From the NCBI RefSeq assembly GCF_001625365.1, contig NZ_LJJF01000001.1, positions 4,289,001-4,353,000 of the forward strand: DNA of 64,000 nucleotides, in the 5' to 3' direction. The position numbers and the translations under genes were made by a program. Source of the stretch: Streptomyces sp. MJM8645. GTDB lineage: Bacteria > Actinomycetota > Actinomycetes > Streptomycetales > Streptomycetaceae. Each line of letters starts with the position of its first letter. Positions within the stretch are counted from its first letter, which is position 1. The notes below the pieces were generated by a model. The model made no database searches and had not been told where the DNA came from. It saw nothing but the letters and a program-made list of their open reading frames with translations. Below are positions 15,692 to 26,566 of the stretch, piece by piece.

Positions 15692-16064
15692 CGGTAGCCG
15701 TACCTCACGGTGGACGAGGGCAGCACGAAGTGCCCGTTCGGGCGCGTGCTGAGCGGGGGACCACTCAGGTGTAACGGTCACCGAGCGGAGTCCCAAACGG
15801 CGTGACGTACTACGGCGTGTAGTCGGCGTTGCGCCGGAGATTCAAGCTGACGGAGTAATGATCATGAGATCCGATCGTCTGTCACCGGTCTGCGGCAGGC
15901 CGCCCGCGCCCGCGGCCGGGCTACTACCGCCGGTCGTACCGCGCCCGGCGGGAGCCCAGCCGGTGTGACCAGCGCCACGCCCGTCCAGGGTTTGGGTCGG
16001 CCGCACACCCCTTTCCGCCGTCCGCCCCGCTGACCTGGCGGGCCCGCTGGGGGACCATCGACGC
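15692..16064. other. Divergent intergenic region, M23 peptidase / aldolase
   Basis: These 373 bases separate two divergent genes. They include an AT-richer patch with the 8-bp palindrome ATGATCAT (15858-15865) and the pair GGTGACCGTTACACC (minus strand, around 15770-15785), but no confident promoter. I looked for a ydaO c-di-AMP riboswitch reading toward the peptidase and did not find its conserved blocks. Confidence 0.5.
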
Positions 16065-17258
16065 ATGTATGGCAACAGGAGCGAAGACCTCGACGGCAAT
16101 GACCGCCCGAGCCTGCCGGACCGCCGCTTCGCCGCCCTGCGCGGCTGCGAGCGGATCCTGTCCGGCGACCGGCCGCAGAGCATGCGCGAACGCCTCGCCG
16201 CCCTCGCGGGGGAGGGCGGCGGCCACGACCTGGACCACCGCCCGGACCAGTACGGCGACGGCGTGGTCCGCACCCTGGAACGCACGGTCGCCGACCTGCT
16301 CGGCACCGAGGACGCGGCCTTCTTCCCCACCGGCACCATGGCCCAGCAGGTCGCCCTGCGGATCCACGCCGAGGCGGCCGGGCTGCGCACCGTCGCGACC
16401 CACCCGCTGGCCCACACCGACCAGCACGAGCGGCACGCGCTCGGCGTGCTGACCGGCCTGCGCAGCGTCTGGCCGACCATGGCCCCGCGCCAGCCCACCG
16501 TCGCGGAGCTGCGTTCCTTCGACGAGCCGTACGCCGCGCTCAGCCTGGAGCTGCCGCTGCGCGAGGCCGGCTTCGTGCTGCCCGACTGGGCGGAGCTGGC
16601 GGCGCTGGCCGGGGTCGTCCGGGAGGAGTGCGGCGCGGCCCTGCACCTGGACGGTGCCCGGATCTGGGAGTCGGTGTTCCACCTCGGGCACCCGCTGCCG
16701 GAGATCGTCGCGCTGGCCGACTCGGTCTACGTGTCCTTCTACAAGACGCTCGGCGGCATCAGCGGCGCCGCGCTGGCCGGTTCGCTGGGCTTCGTCCGCA
16801 CCGCCAAGGCCTGGCGGCACCGGTACGGCGGCCAGCTCTACCAGCAGTGGCCGGCGGCGCTCGCCGCGCTGGCCGGGCTGGACGCCCGACTCCCGCTGCT
16901 GGAACGGTACGTGACGCACGCCAAGGTGGTCGCCGAGGCGCTGGACGCGGCCTTCGCGGCGGTCCCCGGCGCCCGGGTGCACCCGGCCTCGCCGCACACC
17001 CACCAGTTCCAGCTCTGGCTGCCGTACGCCGCCGGGGAGTTGGACGAGGCCGGGCTGGGGCTGGCCGAGGAGACCGGGGTCGCCCTGTTCGGCGGCTGGC
17101 GCGAGCGGGACCTGCCGGGCCTGGCGATGACGGAGGTCACGGTGTCGGCGTCCGCGCTCGACTGGACGCCGGCGGACGTCGCCGAGGCGGCCGCCGCCTT
17201 CCTGGACCGGCTGCCGGCCCGGGGCGCCGGGGCCGGCGGGAGCCGCGGCGGGGCCTGA
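16065..17258 (+). CDS. Threonine aldolase / beta-eliminating lyase family PLP enzyme
   Basis: This 397-residue fold-type I PLP enzyme belongs to the threonine aldolase/beta-eliminating lyase group, which cleaves beta-hydroxy amino acids to glycine and an aldehyde. It has the FFPTGTMAQQVALR cofactor-binding region, HLDGARIWES with the PLP-pyridine aspartate, and the Schiff-base lysine in SFYKTLGGISGA. The N terminus (MYGNRSEDLDG) lacks the usual SDT start of low-specificity threonine aldolases, so the substrate is uncertain. The ATG at 16065 follows GGGGGA. It ends at a terminator shared with the convergent M6 protease gene. Confidence 0.82.
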   Translation: MYGNRSEDLDGNDRPSLPDRRFAALRGCERILSGDRPQSMRERLAALAGEGGGHDLDHRPDQYGDGVVRTLERTVADLLGTEDAAFFPTGTMAQQVALRIHAEAAGLRTVATHPLAHTDQHERHALGVLTGLRSVWPTMAPRQPTVAELRSFDEPYAALSLELPLREAGFVLPDWAELAALAGVVREECGAALHLDGARIWESVFHLGHPLPEIVALADSVYVSFYKTLGGISGAALAGSLGFVRTAKAWRHRYGGQLYQQWPAALAALAGLDARLPLLERYVTHAKVVAEALDAAFAAVPGARVHPASPHTHQFQLWLPYAAGELDEAGLGLAEETGVALFGGWRERDLPGLAMTEVTVSASALDWTPADVAEAAAAFLDRLPARGAGAGGSRGGA

Positions 17259-17268
17259 CCGGAAAGCA

Positions 17269-17305
17269 TCCGGCCCGCCCCCGCGCGATGCGGGGACGGG
17301 CCGGA
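17269..17305. terminator. Bidirectional terminator between aldolase and M6 protease genes
   Basis: A 16-bp stem with one mismatch (TCCGGCCCG-N-CCCCGC arms) on loop GCGAT lies 10 nt after the aldolase stop codon and 52 nt from the convergent protease stop codon. Confidence 0.7.
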
Positions 17306-17357
17306 CGTGGTGGGTCAGAACCGCCTGGTCACAGGCTGATCGCTACTGCTCGACCGA

Positions 17358-19715
17358 TCAGTTGTCGACCGGGCGGACCCGGATCCAGGTCTCCAGGTAG
17401 TTCGAGGACTCGTTCTCGACCTCGATGCTGGTACCGGTCTTCGGGACGTCCACGCCGCTGTACGGGTTGTCCTTGGACCACCACGACTTCAGGTCCGAGA
17501 ACTCGTCGACACCCTTGGCCTTCGGGACGATCGTCTCGACGCCGTTCTTGTGCAGGGTCAGCTGGCTGGTCTTGCGCGAGCCGAAGGTCGAGTCGTAACC
17601 CTGCATGCGCGGACGCAGCAGGGCGCCGTCGCTCCACTTGAGCGGGGTCGGGTGCGAGTCGATCGGCAGGATCAGACCGTGGCCCGGGTGGGCGCTGACG
17701 TTGTTGTTGGGCTGCGACTCGTCCCAGAACCAGATCAGCAGACCGGGCTGGTACGGGTAGTACTCGACCCACTTCGGCCGGCTGTTGCCCCAACCGAAGT
17801 TGTACGGGCCGGTCTTCAGGGTCTGGTCGAACGAGACGTACTGGCGGTTCTCCGCGATGTAGTACTGCCCGTAGTCCTTGGTGTAGCTGCCGGCGAAGCG
17901 GGTGAAGCCCTTGGCCACCCAGCCGTTGTCACCGTTCTCGACGTCGTCGCTGAAGATCGTCGAACCGTCGGCGGTCACCGAGATGTCGTCGACGGCGAAG
18001 CCGCGGTAGTGCAGGCCACCGTCGGTGGTGTTGTGGAAGCGGACCTTGACGGCCTTGCCGGCGTAGGCGTCCAGCGAGAAGGACACGTCGCCCCAGGCGG
18101 CGGTGAGGCCGGTCAGGGCCGCGCGGCCGCCGGCGTCCTTCGTGATCGGCTTGCCGTTCCAGGTGCCGTCCAGGGCGGTCCAGTTGGTGCCGCCGTCGGT
18201 GGAGACCTCGGCGAAGGCGTAGTCGAAGTTCGCCTCCAGCTCGTACCAGGCCTTGGCGTTCAGGCTGGCCTTGGTCTTGCCGGTCAGGTCGATGTCACGG
18301 GTGAGCGTGACGTTCAGGTTGTCGGCGCTGCCGCTCCACCACTCGCTCTTGCCCGAAGCGGGCTTGTTGATGTCGGTGGGGATGGTCTTCTTCGGCAGCT
18401 CGACGACCAGGGCCTGCGGGAGGCTGCTGTTGTACTCGACCGGGCCGATGTGGTGGGTCGACTCGGTGCCGGCCTTGGCCTTGTCGAACTTCAGCCAGCC
18501 GAGCTTGAGCTTGCTCCAGGCGTCGAGGTCGTTCGGCATGTCGCCGATGGCGCCCTTGCCCTCGCCCAGCCAGGAACCGGAGGACATCAGCGACCAGAAG
18601 CCGACCGAGTTGTCGATGCCGGTGCCGGCGGTGTCGTAGAGGTCCGGCAGACCGAGGTCGTGGCCGTACTCGTGGGCGAAGACGCCGAGGCCGCCGTTCT
18701 CCGGCTGCATCGTGTAGTCGCCGATCCAGAAGCCGGAGTCGCCGACCTGGACGCCGCCGAGCTTGTTGTCGGCCGGGCCAGCCTGGCCGTTCAGGTTGCC
18801 GTAGGCGTACGCGCGGTGGGCCCACAGGGCCTTGCTGCCCTGCTTGCCGCCGCCGGCCGACTTGTCCTCACCGGCGTGCACGATCTGGAAGTGGTCGATG
18901 TACCCGTCGGGCTGGTTGAAGTTCCCGTCGTTGTGGGAACCGTAGCGGTCCCACTGGTCGTACGACGCCAGGGTGGCCTTGACCTGCTCCTTGGTCTGGC
19001 CCTTGGCGATCTGGTCCTTGTACCAGATGTCCACGGCGTCGCGGATCAGGTCCTGGGCGCTGTCGCAGACGTTGGAGCCGCAGTAGTCCGAGCCGTACCG
19101 GGCCTCGTTCCACGGCACCCGCACCCAGTCCGAGACCACGCCGTCGACCGAGTAGCGGCCCGAGGACTGCTTCTCGTAGAAGGTCTTCAGCGAGGGCTTG
19201 TCCTTGGAGAAGTACAGCTCCTGGAAGTGCTGCTGGTTGTAGTCGGCCTGCCAGGCGGTCGAGTTGTCGTTGGCGCGGTCCGGCTTCTCGATCTCGTTGT
19301 GCTTCGGGCCGGCCTCACCGCCGTACATGACCTTGCCGTCTGCGGTCTTGGTGGTGTTGTCCACCTGGTCGCCGAAGTCGACGAGGATGGTGAAGATCTT
19401 GTCCGTGCGCTCGCGACCGAGCTCCACGTACTTGTCCTTGCCCAGCTTGATGCTGCTGCTGCCGTTGTGCTGCTCGACCTGGGCGGTGCCCGCGATCAGC
19501 TGCTCGGTGGCGGCCTTCTGCTCGGCCTCGACCTTCTCGGTCAGCGGGCCCGGCAGGTTGTGCTCGATGTTGGCGGACTGGACGGCGTCGGCCGGGTCCC
19601 TGGGTGCGGGAGCCGAGCCCGCGGCGACGGCGGTGGCCGGGAACAGGCCCGCGCCGAGCGCGACTATGACCGCTGCGGCCGTGGCAGCCGCAGCGGATCT
19701 CCTGATGTTCTTCAA
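17358..19715 (-). CDS. Secreted M6-family (immune inhibitor A-like) metalloprotease
   Basis: This 785-residue extracellular zinc protease belongs to the M6 (InhA) peptidases. A Sec signal peptide follows the start (KNIRRSAAAATAAAVIVALG to ATAVAAG), then a propeptide of about 100 residues, and a catalytic domain with HEYGHDLGLPD at 348-358, the HExxHxxGxxD zinc site. After it comes a beta-rich region of the MAM/jelly-roll type (NFDYAFAEVSTDGGTNWTAL, GFAVDDISVTADG) and a further InhA-type C-terminal domain. The start is a TTG at 19715: GGGGAGG lies 11 nt upstream and no ATG or GTG fits between that site and the signal peptide. Secreted M6 enzymes are abundant exoproteases in Streptomyces. The upstream region is markedly AT-rich for this genome. 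Confidence 0.9.
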   Translation of the reverse strand: MKNIRRSAAAATAAAVIVALGAGLFPATAVAAGSAPAPRDPADAVQSANIEHNLPGPLTEKVEAEQKAATEQLIAGTAQVEQHNGSSSIKLGKDKYVELGRERTDKIFTILVDFGDQVDNTTKTADGKVMYGGEAGPKHNEIEKPDRANDNSTAWQADYNQQHFQELYFSKDKPSLKTFYEKQSSGRYSVDGVVSDWVRVPWNEARYGSDYCGSNVCDSAQDLIRDAVDIWYKDQIAKGQTKEQVKATLASYDQWDRYGSHNDGNFNQPDGYIDHFQIVHAGEDKSAGGGKQGSKALWAHRAYAYGNLNGQAGPADNKLGGVQVGDSGFWIGDYTMQPENGGLGVFAHEYGHDLGLPDLYDTAGTGIDNSVGFWSLMSSGSWLGEGKGAIGDMPNDLDAWSKLKLGWLKFDKAKAGTESTHHIGPVEYNSSLPQALVVELPKKTIPTDINKPASGKSEWWSGSADNLNVTLTRDIDLTGKTKASLNAKAWYELEANFDYAFAEVSTDGGTNWTALDGTWNGKPITKDAGGRAALTGLTAAWGDVSFSLDAYAGKAVKVRFHNTTDGGLHYRGFAVDDISVTADGSTIFSDDVENGDNGWVAKGFTRFAGSYTKDYGQYYIAENRQYVSFDQTLKTGPYNFGWGNSRPKWVEYYPYQPGLLIWFWDESQPNNNVSAHPGHGLILPIDSHPTPLKWSDGALLRPRMQGYDSTFGSRKTSQLTLHKNGVETIVPKAKGVDEFSDLKSWWSKDNPYSGVDVPKTGTSIEVENESSNYLETWIRVRPVDN

Positions 19716-20056
19716 AGTTGTGACGTCCTCCCCGACCGGGGCCAGCTCTTGGCCAAAGCCCGGCAAACCAAAATGAAAGACAGGTGGACGTCATTTGATA
19801 CAAGCGTGGACAAAAAAGATAGCCCTTGACCATGACATGGCCACGGCGCTATCCTGCGCAACTTCCCATCAGCTGACCATATGTCAACCGTATGTCCGTT
19901 AAAGCTTACTGAGAAATCGGACGCACCCGCACCAGCCCGCCGCGAGGCCATCCGCCCTCGCCCACGGGCACCCCCGGTCCGGCCGGCCGGAACGCACCGA
20001 GCCCCCGGCGCGGACGCCGGGGGCTCGGTAGCTGTGAAGTTGTCTGTTAAATGTTG
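19716..20056. other. AT-richer intergenic region upstream of the M6 protease
   Basis: These 341 bases lie between clpC and the protease, both on the minus strand. From about 19770 to 19920 the base composition drops well below the surroundings. It contains TATGTC twice with an 11-bp period (19880 and 19891), a minus-strand TTGACA (19882-19887) inside that repeat, and A- and T-runs nearer the protease. This looks like a regulated promoter region for the protease. The clpC terminator occupies 19997-20028. Confidence 0.5.
19997..20028 (-). terminator. clpC terminator
   Basis: A perfect 14-bp stem (CCGAGCCCCCGGCG with its complement) on loop CGGA lies 29 nt downstream of the clpC stop codon. Confidence 0.75.
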
Positions 20057-22576
<2,520 letters not shown>

Positions 22577-23226
22577 CGTTTATCGCTCCTCAGAGCGGTC
22601 GGGCAGTTCGGGGTCGGTCCCCGCCCTGTCCTTCCGCATGCTAGTCCCGCTCAGCGGCGCGGCCCACGGATTCACTCCCCGGTACGGGAGCGAGATGCTG
22701 CGCGACCATCCGACACCAATCCCAACCTGATGCTGGGAAACGGTGTTCCCACAGGTGGCCCGGATGCACCGGATACCGCTACGCCATCGGCGAACAAGAA
22801 CCGCCGGGGCGGAGCCGGGCCGTCTCCGGCCGGTCACGCATGCTGCCCCTGGACGGGTCCAAGAACCCGTCCACCTGCATTCATACCCGGTATCGGGGCG
22901 CTTCTCGCGCAGTTTCCGCGGTGGCGGTGTTCGCCTGGCGAGAAGTCGCGTCGCGGCGACGGCGGTTCGGCACGGCCGGTGCGGCAGGTACGCCGCCCGG
23001 TGGTGCCGGCGTTACCGCTTCGCCCTTACAGCGTTGCACAGCTCGTGATTGTTCCGCCGCCCGAGCCCGCGCCCCGGACGCCCCCCGGTACCGGTGCTGT
23101 TGCGGCCCCCGGGGTGCGCGCCGCGGGGCGCGGAGGAGAGTCCTCCGCGCCCCGCGCGTGTGTCGTCGGCGCCGTGTGCGGCCGCCGGGGCCCCGCATCC
23201 GCTCCGGCGTTCCGGCGGCGCCGGGG
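22577..23226. other. Long intergenic region between clpC and lsr2
   Basis: These 650 bases hold the clpC promoter region and the lsr2 terminator, both on the minus strand. A 9-bp hairpin (TGGACGGGT with its complement, 22850-22873) lies about 280 nt before clpC. A TCGCC-T-GGCGA palindrome is at 22931-22941. I found no open frame on either strand that looks like a real gene. Confidence 0.5.
23123..23155 (-). terminator. lsr2 terminator
   Basis: A perfect 15-bp stem (GCGGGGCGCGGAGGA with its complement) on loop GAG lies about 70 nt downstream of the lsr2 stop codon. Confidence 0.72.
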
Positions 23227-23577
23227 TCAGGACGCGTTGGCCTTGTCGTAGGCCTCGCGGACGGTGCTCGGCACCCGGCCGCGGTCGTTGACCTCCATGC
23301 CCTGCTCCTTGGCCCACGCGCGGATCTTCGCGGTGTCCGGCGCGCTGCCGGAGGGGCGCGGCGCGGTGCCGCGACCCGGGCGCCGCGGGCCGGCGAGCCG
23401 GCCGCTCTGCTTGCGGCCCTTCTCCACGTACGGCGCCAGCAGACCGCGCAGCTTGTCCGCGTTGGCGCTCTTCAGGTCGATCTCGTAGGCAACGCCGTCG
23501 AGCGCGAACGTCACCGTCTCGTCCGCCGAACCACCGTCGAGATCGTCTTCAAGAATGACCTGCACCCTCTGTGCCAC
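23227..23577 (-). CDS. lsr2: Nucleoid-associated silencer Lsr2
   Basis: Lsr2 is the actinobacterial H-NS-like protein that bridges DNA and silences AT-rich, horizontally acquired genes. The 116-residue product has the N-terminal dimerisation domain (QVILEDDLDGGSADETVTF), a Pro/Arg/Gly linker (RLAGPRRPGRGTAPRPSG) and a C-terminal DNA-binding domain (TAKIRAWAKEQGMEVNDRG) ending in the RGRVPSTV minor-groove hook. Length is typical. The GTG at 23577 follows GGGAAG. It is downstream of argA on the same strand with a 91-nt AT-rich gap, probably holding its own promoter. Confidence 0.97.
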   Translation of the reverse strand: MAQRVQVILEDDLDGGSADETVTFALDGVAYEIDLKSANADKLRGLLAPYVEKGRKQSGRLAGPRRPGRGTAPRPSGSAPDTAKIRAWAKEQGMEVNDRGRVPSTVREAYDKANAS

Positions 23578-23668
23578 GGGCTTCCCTTTCCGCTAAACGA
23601 CCCATTGCCTAAGGAAAGGAAAGCGCCTTTCTCCGGAAAACACAAACCCTTGACCGGCGCGGAGCCGC

Positions 23669-24205
23669 TCAGAGGTGCAGCAGCATGCGCGAGTTGCCCA
23701 GTGTGTTGGGCTTCACCCGCTCCAGGTCAAGGAACTCCGCGACACCTTCATCGTACGAGCGGAGAAGTTCTTCATAGACATCCGTAGCGATCGCCGCCGG
23801 GTCTGTCGTACCATCATCGGTTTCCTGAAGCTCACCGATCTCGACGAAACCGTGTTTCGCGAAGAACGGAACCTCGAACGTCAAGCAGAAAATCCGACGG
23901 ACGCCGAGCCAGCGTGCGGTCTGCAGCAGCTTCTCCAGCAGCAGATGTCCGACCCCGAAGCCCCGGCAGGATGGATCGACGGCGAGCGTGCGGACTTCGG
24001 CCAGGTCCTCCCACATCACGTGCAGGGCGCCGCAGGCCACCACCGCACCGGTGTCGTCGCGTTCGGCGACCCAGAACTCCTGGACGGATTCGAACAGTGT
24101 GACTGTGGGCTTGTCGAGCAGAATGCCGTTGCGTGAGTAGGCGTCGATGAGCCCGCGTACGGTCCGCACGTCCGTGGTCCGCGCACGGCGGATGGTGACC
24201 TCCAT
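23669..24205 (-). CDS. argA: Short N-acetylglutamate synthase (GNAT type)
   Basis: This 178-residue GNAT acetyltransferase matches the short, stand-alone N-acetylglutamate synthases of actinobacteria, which start arginine synthesis by acetylating glutamate with acetyl-CoA. Visible elements are VTIRRARTTDVRTVRGLIDA at the N terminus, GALHVMWEDLAEVRTLAVDP, the acetyl-CoA loop CRGFGVGHLLLEKLL, and the RIFCLTFEVPFFAKHGF strand-helix. It has no amino-acid-kinase domain, unlike proteobacterial ArgA. A GATAAC hexamer ends 9 nt before the ATG and overlaps the stop codon of the upstream BlaI-type gene, so it can be transcribed separately. Confidence 0.9.
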   Translation of the reverse strand: MEVTIRRARTTDVRTVRGLIDAYSRNGILLDKPTVTLFESVQEFWVAERDDTGAVVACGALHVMWEDLAEVRTLAVDPSCRGFGVGHLLLEKLLQTARWLGVRRIFCLTFEVPFFAKHGFVEIGELQETDDGTTDPAAIATDVYEELLRSYDEGVAEFLDLERVKPNTLGNSRMLLHL

Positions 24206-24214
24206 GGCCGGGAC

Positions 24215-24220
24215 GTTATC
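24215..24220 (-). promoter_or_regulatory. -10 hexamer of argA
   Basis: GATAAC on the minus strand ends 9 nt before the argA ATG and overlaps the upstream gene's stop codon. Confidence 0.35.
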
Positions 24221-24653
24221 GTGTCGCGCCCGGCGGGGTCTCCCCGGTATCCGGTCCCGGCTCCGCGGATTCGGCGGGGGCCGGATCCGACGGGAACAGA
24301 GCGGCGACCCGCAAGGCGTCCCGCAGTGCCTCGCGCTGGCCGGGCGACATCAGGCCGAAGAAGTGCACCAGGGCCGCGGCCGGATTGTCACTGGTGGCCC
24401 ACGCGTCGTTCATCAGCGCCGCGGTGTACGCCTCGCGGGACGAGACCGGTTCATATCGATAGGCCCGGCCGACCCGCTCGCGGCGCAGCCAGCCCTTTCT
24501 GTGGAGCTTGTCCAGGACGGTCATCACCGTGGTGTACGCGATTTCGCGTTCCGACTGCAGATCCAGGAGAACCTCGCGAACCGTCACCGGTCGGTTCCAC
24601 TGCCACACCCGGGTCATGATGGCGTTCTCAAGTTCACCGAGTTGCCGGACCAT
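24216..24653 (-). CDS. BlaI/MecI/CopY-family transcriptional repressor
   Basis: This 145-residue winged-helix regulator has the family signature LGELENAIMTRVWQWNRPVTVREVLLDL followed by the recognition helix IAYTTVMTVLDKLHRKGWL and a wing with RVGRAYRYEPV. A C-terminal helical dimerisation part follows. The ATG at 24653 fits the family start, and TATCCT lies 9 nt upstream of it. No BlaR/MecR-type sensor peptidase gene is beside it. Some actinobacterial members respond to copper, but no metal ligands can be assigned here, so the signal and targets are unknown. Confidence 0.88.
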   Translation of the reverse strand: MVRQLGELENAIMTRVWQWNRPVTVREVLLDLQSEREIAYTTVMTVLDKLHRKGWLRRERVGRAYRYEPVSSREAYTAALMNDAWATSDNPAAALVHFFGLMSPGQREALRDALRVAALFPSDPAPAESAEPGPDTGETPPGATR

Positions 24654-24662
24654 AGTGCGGCC

Positions 24663-24668
24663 AGGATA
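24663..24668 (-). promoter_or_regulatory. -10 hexamer of the BlaI-type gene
   Basis: TATCCT on the minus strand ends 9 nt before the ATG at 24653; there is no ribosome binding site between them. Confidence 0.45.
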
Positions 24669-24704
24669 GGGAGTGAATGGGGCAAATCTTGTGAAGTGCG
24701 CCAA

Positions 24705-24750
24705 ACCGGCGCGCCGCCACCCCCGGAATCGGGAATGGCGGCGCGCCGGT
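24705..24750 (-). terminator. lysS-operon terminator
   Basis: A perfect 15-bp stem (ACCGGCGCGCCGCCA with its complement) encloses a 16-nt loop that can itself pair. It lies about 40 nt after the stop codon of the small gene that follows lysS. Confidence 0.75.
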
Positions 24751-24792
24751 GGTTCGGCGGCTGACGGTGTCAGTCGCGGGTTCGCTCGCGGG

Positions 24793-24912
24793 TCAGTCGA
24801 GGTCTTCCTTGGCCTTCTGCGCTCCGCCCTGGCTGCGGATGATGGCCCGCACCAGGAATCCGAAGCCGATCGCCATGACCAGCGGCGGCACGATCGCGCT
24901 GACGTAGTCCAT
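24793..24912 (-). CDS. 39-residue single-pass membrane peptide coupled to lysS
   Basis: This short gene encodes a 39-residue peptide, MDYVSAIVPPLVMAIGFGFL at the start, then VRAIIRSQGG and a charged tail AQKAKEDLD. Residues 4-20 form one hydrophobic helix and the rest is basic then acidic, so it should sit in the membrane with its C terminus in the cytoplasm. Its ATG lies 3 nt after the lysS stop codon and its ribosome binding site GAGGAG is formed by the last two glutamate codons of lysS, which implies translational coupling. Function unknown. Being under 60 codons it is easily missed. Confidence 0.78.
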   Translation of the reverse strand: MDYVSAIVPPLVMAIGFGFLVRAIIRSQGGAQKAKEDLD

Positions 24913-24915
24913 CAG

Positions 24916-26472
24916 TCACTCCTCCTCGGTCTTCTCCGCCGTCGCGGCGGAAGCCTTCGCCTCCGGCTTCACCAGCGGGAAGAGCACGGTCTCCCGGATG
25001 TTCTTGCCGGTCAGCAGCATGATCAGGCGGTCCACCCCGAGGCCGAGGCCGCCGGTCGGCGGCATCGCGTACTCCAGGGCCCGCAGGAAGTCCTCGTCGA
25101 TCTGCATCGCCTCGACGTCGCCGCCGGCCGCCAGCAGGGACTGCGCGGTCAGGCGGGCGCGCTGCTCGACCGGGTCGACCAGCTCGGAGTAGGCGGTGCC
25201 GATCTCGGTACCGAAGATCACCAGGTCCCACTTCTCGGCCACGCCCGGCACCGAGCGGTGCTGGCGGGTCAGCGGGGAGACCTCGGTCGGGTAGTCCTTG
25301 ATGAAGGTCGGCCGGACGGCGTTCTCCTCCAGCAGGCGCTCGACCATCTCCAGCACGATCTGACCGTGGCCCCAGTCCTTGTCGAACGGGATGCCGTGGT
25401 CGAAGGCCAGCTTGCGCAGCTCCTCGACGCCGGTCTCCGGGGTGACCTCGACGCCCAGGCGGGCGGAGATGCCCGGGTAGACGGAGACCTCCTCCCACGG
25501 CTCGGCCAGGTCGATCTCGTGCTCCACGCCGTGCGCGTCCAGGCCCTTGATCACCGTGGTGCCCAGCGCGTCCCGGGCCGCGTTGACGATCGTCTCGCGG
25601 ATCAGCTCGGCCTGGGTGTCGTAGTCGCCGTACGCCTCGTACGACTCCAGCGAGGTGAACTCCGGGTTGTGGGTGGAGTCCGCGCCCTCGTTGCGGAAGT
25701 TGCGGTTGATCTCGAAGACCTTCTCGGCGCCGCCGACCACCAGCCGCTTGAGGTACAGCTCGGGGGCGATGCGCATGTAGAGGTCGATGTCGTACGCGTT
25801 GATGTGCGTCTTGAACGGGCGGGCGTTGGCGCCGCCGTGCACCGGCTGCAGCATCGGGGTCTCGACCTCGATGTAGCCGCGGTCCTCGTAGGTGCGGCGG
25901 ATCGAGCGGACCACCTTGCTGCGCAGGTGCAGGATCTCGCGGGCCTCGGGGTTGACGATCAGGTCGACGTACCGCTGGCGGACCCGGGCCTCCGGGTCGG
26001 TCAGGCCCTTGTGCTTGTCCGGCAGCGGGCGCAGGCACTTGGCGGTGAGCTCCCAGCGGTCCACCATCACGGACAGCTCGCCGCGCTTGGAGGTGATCAC
26101 CTCGCCCTCGACGCCGACCTGGTCGCCCAGGTCGATGTCCGTCTTCCAGGCCGCCAGCCGCTCCGCTCCCAGCTTGTCCAGGGAGAACATCACCTGGAGG
26201 TCGCCGGTGCCGTCGCGCAGCGTGGCGAAGCAGAGCTTGCCGCCGGTGCGGGAGAGGATCACCCGGCCGGTGACGCCGGCCCGCTCACCGGTCGCGGTGT
26301 CGGGCTCCAGGTCGGGGTGCTTGGCGCGCAGGTCCGCGATGGTGCTGGTGCGGGGGAAGCCGACCGGGTAGGGGTCGACACCGGCCGCCCGGAGCCGGTC
26401 CAGCTTCTCGCGCCGGACGCGCATCTGCTCGGGAAGGTCGTCGGTCGCGGGGATGGGGCTCTGATCGCTCAC
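24916..26472 (-). CDS. lysS: Class II lysyl-tRNA synthetase
   Basis: LysS attaches lysine to its tRNA. The roughly 518-residue enzyme has an N-terminal OB-fold anticodon-binding domain (AGVTGRVILSRTGGKLCFATL) and a class II catalytic domain with motif 1 around EVETPMLQPVHGGANARPF, motif 2 (KVFEINRNFRNEG, THNPEFTSLESYEAYGDY) and motif 3 (PPTGGLGLGVDRLIMLL). The start is placed at the GTG 26472 (MSDQSPIPATDD), six bases after a TACCCT hexamer; an in-frame GTG at 26493 preceded by GGAG is the alternative. The C-terminal tail is Lys/Glu/Ala-rich. A 39-residue membrane peptide gene is translationally coupled downstream. Confidence 0.95.
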   Translation of the reverse strand: MSDQSPIPATDDLPEQMRVRREKLDRLRAAGVDPYPVGFPRTSTIADLRAKHPDLEPDTATGERAGVTGRVILSRTGGKLCFATLRDGTGDLQVMFSLDKLGAERLAAWKTDIDLGDQVGVEGEVITSKRGELSVMVDRWELTAKCLRPLPDKHKGLTDPEARVRQRYVDLIVNPEAREILHLRSKVVRSIRRTYEDRGYIEVETPMLQPVHGGANARPFKTHINAYDIDLYMRIAPELYLKRLVVGGAEKVFEINRNFRNEGADSTHNPEFTSLESYEAYGDYDTQAELIRETIVNAARDALGTTVIKGLDAHGVEHEIDLAEPWEEVSVYPGISARLGVEVTPETGVEELRKLAFDHGIPFDKDWGHGQIVLEMVERLLEENAVRPTFIKDYPTEVSPLTRQHRSVPGVAEKWDLVIFGTEIGTAYSELVDPVEQRARLTAQSLLAAGGDVEAMQIDEDFLRALEYAMPPTGGLGLGVDRLIMLLTGKNIRETVLFPLVKPEAKASAATAEKTEEE

Positions 26473-26478
26473 CCCACA

Positions 26479-26484
26479 AGGGTA
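26479..26484 (-). promoter_or_regulatory. Leaderless-type -10 of lysS
   Basis: TACCCT on the minus strand ends 6 nt before the GTG at 26472, supporting that start. Confidence 0.45.
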
Positions 26485-26520
26485 GCCAGCCACACACCGT
26501 GCTCCGCCACGGGATAACGC

Positions 26521-26552
26521 AGGAGGGGGACCGCGTCGGCGGTCCCCCTCCT
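26521..26552 (-). terminator. Terminator of the 26567-27307 gene
   Basis: A perfect 14-bp stem (AGGAGGGGGACCGC with its complement) on a 4-nt loop starts 14 nt after the stop codon. Confidence 0.75.
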
Positions 26553-26566
26553 CGGGCGCGGGCGGC

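Noticed and set aside
15692-15900. A ydaO c-di-AMP riboswitch upstream of the M23 peptidase, prompted by disA nearby.
   Set aside because: The conserved GGGGTGAATC-type block and the usual long paired structure could not be found in this strand; only a few short similar words occur.
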